A DNA stretch of 64,000 nt from Danio rerio. Taxonomy: Eukaryota > Chordata > Actinopteri > Cypriniformes > Danionidae. Where the stretch lies: contig NC_133196.1 in NCBI RefSeq assembly GCF_049306965.1, forward strand, positions 17,235,001 through 17,299,000, written 5' to 3'. A program made the position numbers and the translations under genes. Under the pieces are notes generated by a model. The model saw only the letters and a program-made list of their open reading frames with translations, searched no databases and was not told the origin of the DNA. Numbering within the stretch: the stretch's first letter is position 1; the number at the start of each line of letters is the position of its first letter. Below, one piece after another: positions 57,291 through 64,000 of the stretch.

Positions 57291-60200
57291 ATGGAGTTCC
57301 CTGTAGATGTTCTGGTGTCTGGCCGACATGAAGACCTTGAAAGTTCAGCCCAAAGCTACATGAACAAACTTCTTTACAGCAACCCAGATAACGCAGAATA
57401 CCTTACCTTGTCCAACACAAGAAAGGTAACGCACCACAGAGAATATCTGATCATTTTAAAATGCGTAAAGCCAGTATGCGTTCACACGTTAGGCTTGATT
57501 AAAATGAACTCTAATGCGATTGCTTTGCTGGTGTAGTTCAGTAAAGAAGTGTGAACATGGTCATCTTTTTTTTAACTTTCTTTTAAAGAGCTTGAATATT
57601 TAAAGGGCACCCAATTTACCCCTTTTAAATAAGCCTTTGGTGTCTGCAAAACGTGTCTGTAAAGTTTCATCTCAGAATGCCCATTAGATAATTTATTATA
57701 GCCTCCAGAATCTGCCCATTTTGGTGTCTGAATACATTGTAGCTGTGACTTTAAATGCAAATGAACTGCTTCTCACCGCCCACCGCTCCCACGTGCGTGT
57801 CTGCTTCTTATCATGCGTTGCGTCAGATAAACAGCACAGTTACAGAGACAGACTCGGATGAAGCTGAAATGCAGTTCATTAGTCAAAAAAACCAAGTATA
57901 ACTTTTAATATATTTTTGTGTGATTTTTATCTATTTATATTTTATATATTTGTCTAAGAAACTTTTTTTTATTATAATACGAATTTGTTTTTATCATGTA
58001 ATATTTTATGTATATCCATTTTGCCACGAAATAGCCATAAGTTGCTGGTGTGGCAATAAATACATAGTAAATGAATAAATCAATAAATTTATGGTGGAGT
58101 TTATTCAAGCCTTTCTGAAACGAGTTACACACAATGCACACACAGGTTTACTGGTGATTTATTGCGGTTAAGAATTAACGATTTTACTGTCTTTATTACA
58201 AACATGCTGTGTTTTAAAAAATGTTTTAAACTTATAAAAATCACAAAGTTGTAACAAATATTTTAATCCCTGTTTTTTTGCAAAAAATGTTGTGTGGACA
58301 TATATACATTTTATTTTATTATACATGTATACATATTATAGAAACATGTCAATCAATGCGGTGGGTGGGGAAAACCGCCTACATCTGTTAAACCTACATC
58401 ACGTTGCGGTAGGCCTCAGAATTTCTAAGATTTGGGTTTAAAAATTTTTAAAAATGAGACTTGGTGTGTTTATATTAATCCAATATGACTGTGGACACAC
58501 TATATACACATACAGTTCTGTCCAAACAGCTTACAAAAGTTGATTTTCATTATAGGTGCCCTTTAAAACATTTATGCCTTTACAAAACTTTTTTTTGCTG
58601 TGTTAGAAAATAGTTTGTTTTAAAATTACCATCCTTAACAAATCTCAATTACACACTTCATTCTGTCCACAGAGGTCCATTAGTATTTAAACTAAATTAT
58701 TACTTTTAATAAACTCATTACTTTGACCATTTTAGATCCGGATCAGTCCTGCCAATGTTGGGTTTGTTCCTCTGTATGGAGCCAACCTTAAGCACAAAGT
58801 CCTGGCATTGTTTGCTCCTGAGGACCAGTTCACAGGTAGACCACCACTATCCAGGCTGTTTTACAAATGACTATAACATCTTGGATAGATTCATAGCATA
58901 GTCTGTTTTGAATATCCAAAGTGTCTCCATTCTTCATATCTTTTTTCTTTTTCAATCCTAGCTGTGGCATTGTTCTTGGTCGATCAGTGGTACACAGTAG
59001 AAGATTTACTCAGAACATCAAATCCTGCAAGAGAAGGCCTTGTGAAGGTAATCTTTTGAATTGTTTTAGAAAGGTTGGGTGTTAATGAAATTATTCATGT
59101 TCGTGTTTGTGCGCTTTCAACAGCAGTGTCTGTTTTAAAATGCCACTTCTTTGCTTAGGCGATAAAAAGCAGGAATTTGGCATTATTTGTCGAGGCCTTG
59201 TTAAGTACTTGAAATGTTCTCAAGCACTCCTACAATGATCTTGTGCATGTTTTATTTGTATTTTCTTTTTACATATAAATTGTGTTTTGGTATGTGGGAG
59301 TGTGCAATTATAAAGTGAGAAAGGAGGAAAAAACAGGGAGGGTTTGAGGAGTGAAATGTAGCAGTTTGGCCAAACAAATAATTGTAAACAGACATGAGTT
59401 TGTGGCTGATCTGTGAGAGATGTCTTTGTTTCGCAGGCTCAGTGATTTACATATACAGGCCTGCTTTTGTGATTCGGCTGAATAATGTTCTGAAATATTT
59501 ATGTAAATGTACACGTAGGTTATTTTTCTCTCACTGAACAATGATCTTTGGAATTTCTCTTGCTTGTGTACTCTGTAGCGTAACACACTCCATGTGTTGT
59601 AATATCCTGTGAGACAGACTTCCATTTCCTCTGCAGGAGCTTCAACTTGATTGTTGCACCTGTTGTTTGGAGTCAGACTCGTATTCAAATATTTTTTTTT
59701 CCCCTCAATGCATGTTATCGATCTTATTTTCAGTTCATTTCTGCAAACCTTAAATTTTGTATTGCTTTTTTTGTTTTTACCAGTCGTTCATAATCTAATT
59801 TCTTCAGCTTTATGTACTTTCTATTTGTTTGTTCACTTATAGTAGATTTTAGTTGTTTACTTTGGAAAGTGCATGAAATTTAACATTATTTATAACATTA
59901 TGATCTTTATTCCATAGCCTTGGCTTATGATCCAAAGCACATTTAAAGGGTTAGTTCACCTAAAATTTTGCTATTAATTATTTATCATCAAATCGTTTCA
60001 ATCTCCTGAGATTATTTTTCATTTTCAAAACATAAACTAAGATATTTTACATGAAATCCTAGACACTCCATGGACAAAAATCCAGAAATGGCACCAAAAA
60101 CATTGTCAAATCACACCATGTGGTTTTAATGGTTCAACTGTAATCAAGTAAAGCTCCAAGACCATTTTTGTATGACGATTTATTTTAATGGCTTTGTTCA

Positions 60201-63200
60201 CCCATGTCTTCCAAGTCAAAGTAAGGTGCACAATTACTATGTGTAGTACGACTCTTGGGTTTTGCACTGCTGACTTTAATGTCAATAAGGCCCAATCCCA
60301 ATTCCATTTGCCTACCCCTTCCCCTTGGCCCTTGAAACTGAGTGTGAAGGGAAAGGGCTTCAAAATTTACCCCCCAAAAAAATGAGACAGCACTACAGCA
60401 CCTGCATACGTCATTATATGTCTTCGCAATCTCTTACTTCATATGAGATCAGACGATCGCAACTGCTGTAGTTATTCCAGTTGTGTTATTTTTCACTAAA
60501 GGCATATATCATGCTGTCAATGATATAATGTGGCAATAAGATTGTAACTTTGCTGTTTATTTTTGGTTGGTAAACACCAACCAAAAACAACATTAACATT
60601 ATAGCAGACACATTATAGCAGACACAGATACATTATAGGGTGTTCGAGTGTCATCGAGTGACAGAATGTTGTTGGACTGTTATACAGGAGTTATTATTAG
60701 GCAATATCGATAGCGAAATTGATCATTTTTTATTTTTGCATTTTCATTTTTTAAATCATGTTGGTAAAACATGAATTACGTTACATATGTATAAAAACAT
60801 ATCCTTGTTTGTTTGTAATGACACTTTTTTTTTTTTGCATTTCCTAAATTTTGATAGAATTAGGATTAGGCCTTAGAGAATTGGCACACCCCTACCCTTT
60901 TACGTGAATGCACAAAACGAGGGGTAGAGATAAGAGGAAGGGCTAAGGGGTTGAATAGGGATTGGGCCTTACTGCCCATAGCAAACATGCACACTGACCT
61001 GTTGTGGAGGAGAAGACAAAGGTGAACAAAGCCGTTTTTACAAGTATTTTTTTTAGTTCATAATGGTGTTCTTGGAGCTTTACATGATTACAGTTGAGCC
61101 ACTAAAGTCACATGGAATGTTTTGACAATGTTTTTGGTTTGTCCACTGTAAGAATTGAAATATTACAAATATTCTGATATCTTTGACAATTCAAAACATG
61201 AGCTGAAGACAGGGCCAATGGACTCCACAACCCACCAGGGGGGAATGCGTGAAAAACCAGTTCCTGCTGCATTTGCATCTGACTATGCTGAGACTCAGCT
61301 TCATCCCCCCAACTCACACATATGGTCATTTCAATGTTTGAATGTTTTAGATTAACCAAACTGACTTTAATTATCATGTTTGATACCATTTGAAATGTCT
61401 CAGTGCGATTGGTACAATGGTCTCATTCTCTCAGAAATAGATATAATCAACACAATAAATATATAACTTCAGGCATCTTTTGAACCACTGTGAAGGGTGT
61501 GACTTTTTACACACACCCCCTTCCTTGAGGGAATTCTTGGATTATTTAAGGCAAGGTTTGAGAAAAACTCAGCGCGATTCTGCCTACCCAGATCAGCCCA
61601 TAACATGGAGCTTAGGCTCCACGTTATGTAAAATTTCCATGTTATGTATATTTCAAAGTCAGGAATGCATCTTTTTCATCTTGGATTTATCTTTGATAAT
61701 TTGATGTTTTGTATTGATCATTTATGAATTGACTGATTGAATTGGCATAATACATTTACCTGACTAATAAATTGTTATGTTTTGAATGATTCAAACAGAG
61801 TTCGTGTTATTATCTTTAGTAGATTGTGGTAATTTCATAGCACCACAAGCCCCTGTTCAGGTTAGTAGCGGACTAGAACACGGTAGACGGAGCATTGCGG
61901 CACGCTACACAATGTCTCTAGAGCTCCGACTAACAAATTGCCATTTATTCATGTATACTTAGGCTGTAAAAGGATATCTAAGGGGATAGTCCTTCACCCG
62001 ATAAACTTTTAATACTATTTAGATAGTATAGTGATTATTCAAAGTTACTACTAGTTTAAGTACGACTGGTCTGCTTAATTCTATAGTAATGATCGTTATA
62101 TGACTAAATAGCTCTGTCTGATTTAGGAGGTAGCAGACCTATGGGGACCGCATAAAAAATATCCTAATCTGAGTAAGTAGGGTTCTGCCTTTTTAGGATA
62201 GCGGTCAATCGCCACTGTTTAGTGACCAAGACTGACATGCTTGTGCTTCAGAAATTGTATACTCGGCCGGTACAAGATTCAGGATGTTATAGAGATCCCA
62301 ATGAACGAGAATAACATAAAATGATGAACCGAAGAGAATATTCAATCATAATCCAAATTAATGTGAACGGAAACAAAATAACCTTCTCAATGTTTTATAA
62401 TTGGAGTCAGATAAAACGAGGATAAACATATTAATATTCTAAACCATCTCATACTAAAATTGGAGTCAGATATGAGTTAAGTTTAATATAAATCAACATT
62501 GTGCACTGGAAAGACCGAACATGCAGTGAACCTTCATCCACCATTGGATACCGTCATTGGACCAACTGGCTGGACCCTACACCACCAAGGCAATCCAGAT
62601 TGCTGAAATACAATTGAGTAATCTGGCAATGGGTGGGTTATGAGGCCAAAACAATGACAGACTCAGATCACAGATTTTCAAAGGAGAATAACTGACTTTA
62701 GCACAGTATTTCAGATAAACAAGTATGTTCACTTAGCATGTTTCTTAAATATCTGCAAACATATTATGGGATCATAACTTTCTTGATGGATAGGGACATG
62801 TGCGTTTATAAGGTTGCTTCTTATCATCAGAAGCCACTGGTATTAGCTTTGTATGTTTTTATGATTCCCAAAGTACCTGCAGCCATACCCTAGTAGCAAA
62901 GAATTCTGGCCCAGTTTTGGCATAAAGCTGGCACAGCAGGCATTCATCCGGCACTGGCATACAGCATGTGGGCCAAACATGGCCCGGGTTTGGCAGAGGT
63001 GGCACCATCTTTAAGGCGGCACACAAGATTTGGGCCAGATGAAAAATGTAGTATTTGGCCCAGATTTAAAAATTTGATAAGTGGGCCATGTGAGTTTGGC
63101 CAGTCTTGACCCACATTTAAAGTACACTAAAATCATTTTTGAATAAAGAAAAAAAATTCTACCTATCAGGTCACTTTGAGAAAAAGCATGCCCAGAGTGT

Positions 63201-63909
63201 GACTAAAGCGCATCACTCCATGGGTTTATCAATTTCATTGCAATCGTGACACACCAACCTATCTGGCCCAGTTCAGGCCCAGTTATGAGTTATTAACTTG
63301 GCTGAGACTTGGCCCAGATATGGTCTGTGTTTGGCCCTTGTCTGGAAGCCAGATTTGGTCCAGTCATGTACCATAATTCACTGCGGCATGTGGGCCAAGC
63401 AAAACCTGATTGTGTGGGCCAGAGCTGGGCCAGAGAAATTTTGCTATGTGGGTAACGTTGCATTTTATGGATCACCACAGTGCACAGTTCCATCTATTTA
63501 TCTTGAGTGCCTTTCATATCAGATGGATAAAAGAAATGTTCATGTTTGGGTGAATTTAAGACCCATTCTTTTATCTAATCTACAAATGATTGATATTAGC
63601 ACTTGTTTTCCTTTTCACAATCCACATGAAATGATCTGTTGTTACTTCTCTTACATAGTGACTTGAAACCCTGGGAAATCACTATCAAATTAATGTTTCT
63701 AAAACACAAGTTTTTCTTCATGATTATATTTCGGCAGGTACGATCTGTTGGCGAGAGGATAGTCTTATATGTACTGAACCGCATTATTTACCGGACGATG
63801 GAAATGGGCACTAATGAGGTGCCTTTCCTCTGCCATGAAGAAGACGTCTTTGCCAAAATCCTCTGGAAGAATGGAGAGGCAGTGGGCTTCTACTCGGTCA
63901 AATGTAAAG
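57291..63909 (+). CDS. fam169a: FAM169A (soluble lamin-associated protein 75 family), N-terminal four coding exons
   Basis: Coding exons 57291-57425, 58736-58835, 58962-59047 and 63738-63909 join in frame to 164 residues plus one base, and the gene continues past the window. The start ATG follows the acceptor CTCTGTATAG (AG 57287-57288) by two bases. The translation begins MEFPVDVLVSGRHEDLESSA and includes NVGFVPLYGANLKHKVLALF, APEDQFTAVALFLVDQW, GERIVLYVLNRIIYR and AKILWKNGEAVGFYSVK. These match the N-terminal part of human FAM169A as I recall it (FPVD start, SNVGFVPLYGG, LALFAPEDSLTAVALYLADQ, YVLNRIIYR, AKILWKKGEAIGFYSVK). In mammals the protein is about 75 kDa and associates with the nuclear lamina; its biochemical role is unclear. 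Introns are 57426-58735, 58836-58961 (126 nt) and 59048-63737; all have GT and AG ends. FAM169B is an alternative, but the synteny with gcnt4 favours FAM169A. Zebrafish may have two co-orthologues, so the suffix is open. Confidence 0.9.
57604..58562. mobile_element. TTAA-flanked DNA transposon in fam169a intron
   Basis: Ends AGGGCACC and GGTGCCCT are inverted and flanked by TTAA (57600-57603, 58563-58566), the target of Kolobok and piggyBac-type elements. It has no transposase and looks non-autonomous (959 bp). Confidence 0.8.
59944..61140. mobile_element. Nested foldback element in fam169a intron
   Basis: Outer arms: CACCAAAAACATTGTCAAAT ... TCAACTGTAATCAAGTAAAG and CTCCAAGA (60091-60160), inverted at 61068-61137 (CTTGGAGCTTTACATGATTA ... 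GACAATGTTTTTGG). The pairing continues through GGCTTTGTTCACC and GGTGAACAAAGCC. The loop holds a second element, 60288-60968, with ends GGCCCAATCCCAATTC and ATAGGGATTGGGCC, resembling Harbinger-type MITE ends. An AAAGGGTTAGTTCACC motif at 59945 is another common zebrafish element start. Confidence 0.75.
61147..62640. repeat. Unclassified stretch, possibly LTR-derived
   Basis: Base composition changes around 61150. The segment 61147-61860 starts TGTAAGAATTG, carries AATAAATTG near 61767 and a promoter-like region, and would fit the layout of a long terminal repeat fossil. No matching second repeat, primer-binding site or gag/pol/env coding part is seen in the window, so the call is weak. If real it is a broken, partial copy. 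Confidence 0.2.
62889..63451. mobile_element. TGGCCCAG-rich DNA element
   Basis: Left TAGCAAAGAATTCTGGCCCA, right TGGGCCAGAGAAATTTTGCT with ATGTGGG, an inverted pair. Inside, GGCCCAG/TTTGGCCA/TGGGCCA words occur more than ten times in both orientations. Non-coding. It ends about 290 bp before a fam169a exon. Confidence 0.75.
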
Positions 63910-64000
63910 GTCAGTCCTTCTCCCAGCAGAGTCTGGTATTGCTCATTCTGCCTTCTGTGTGAGATATTTATAAAGCAATCTACAGTGTCTTCATTAAAGG

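Overview
The window looks like nuclear DNA of a teleost fish, almost certainly zebrafish (Danio rerio) or a close cyprinid. It is AT-rich and intron-containing. It carries several copies of the tRNA-derived DANA SINE, a 5S-rRNA-derived SINE3, Tc1/mariner, hAT-like and TTAA-type DNA transposons, foldback MITEs and long AT, TG, TTA and GATA/GACA microsatellites. No RNA gene, CRISPR or bacterial feature was seen.

All supported host genes read on the + strand. At 1331-1755 are two terminal exons and a poly(A) signal of an upstream gene, possibly ankrd31 by position. At 13651-14914 and 40255-41536 are two tandem copies of a GCNT4-type beta-1,6-N-acetylglucosaminyltransferase, each with its whole coding sequence in one exon that begins 1 nt before the ATG. 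From about 44.4 kb (candidate promoter and first exon) to beyond the right edge is fam169a, with coding exons 57291-57425, 58736-58835, 58962-59047 and 63738-63909. From memory, the human order and orientation is ANKRD31, GCNT4, FAM169A on one strand, so this is conserved microsynteny with a local gcnt4 duplication.

The rest is intergenic or intronic and mostly transposon-derived. 1.8-13.4 kb: hAT-like, mariner-type and foldback MITEs, a duplicated 170-bp block, and a hAT remnant with a BED-finger fragment. 15.4-31 kb: DANA copies, a Bkm-type GATA/GACA array, two Tc1-like elements with transposase remnants, a 1-kb TA-flanked element, a 54-bp perfect palindrome and a broken LINE with a retroposon-like insertion. 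34.8-39.5 kb: a nested composite whose inner 3.3-kb part has matching 11-bp inverted ends and five exon-like blocks ending in a poly(A) signal; this is the best candidate for something undescribed. 42.5-44.1 kb: a SINE cluster. 44.6-63.7 kb: fam169a introns with further MITEs.

The two glycosyltransferases are predicted Golgi type II membrane enzymes that add beta-1,6 GlcNAc branches to O-glycans. They share a 345-bp block with five silent differences and no amino-acid change, flanked by clearly diverged segments, which suggests gene conversion. FAM169A is a lamina-associated nuclear protein in mammals; no functional link to the glycosyltransferases is implied.
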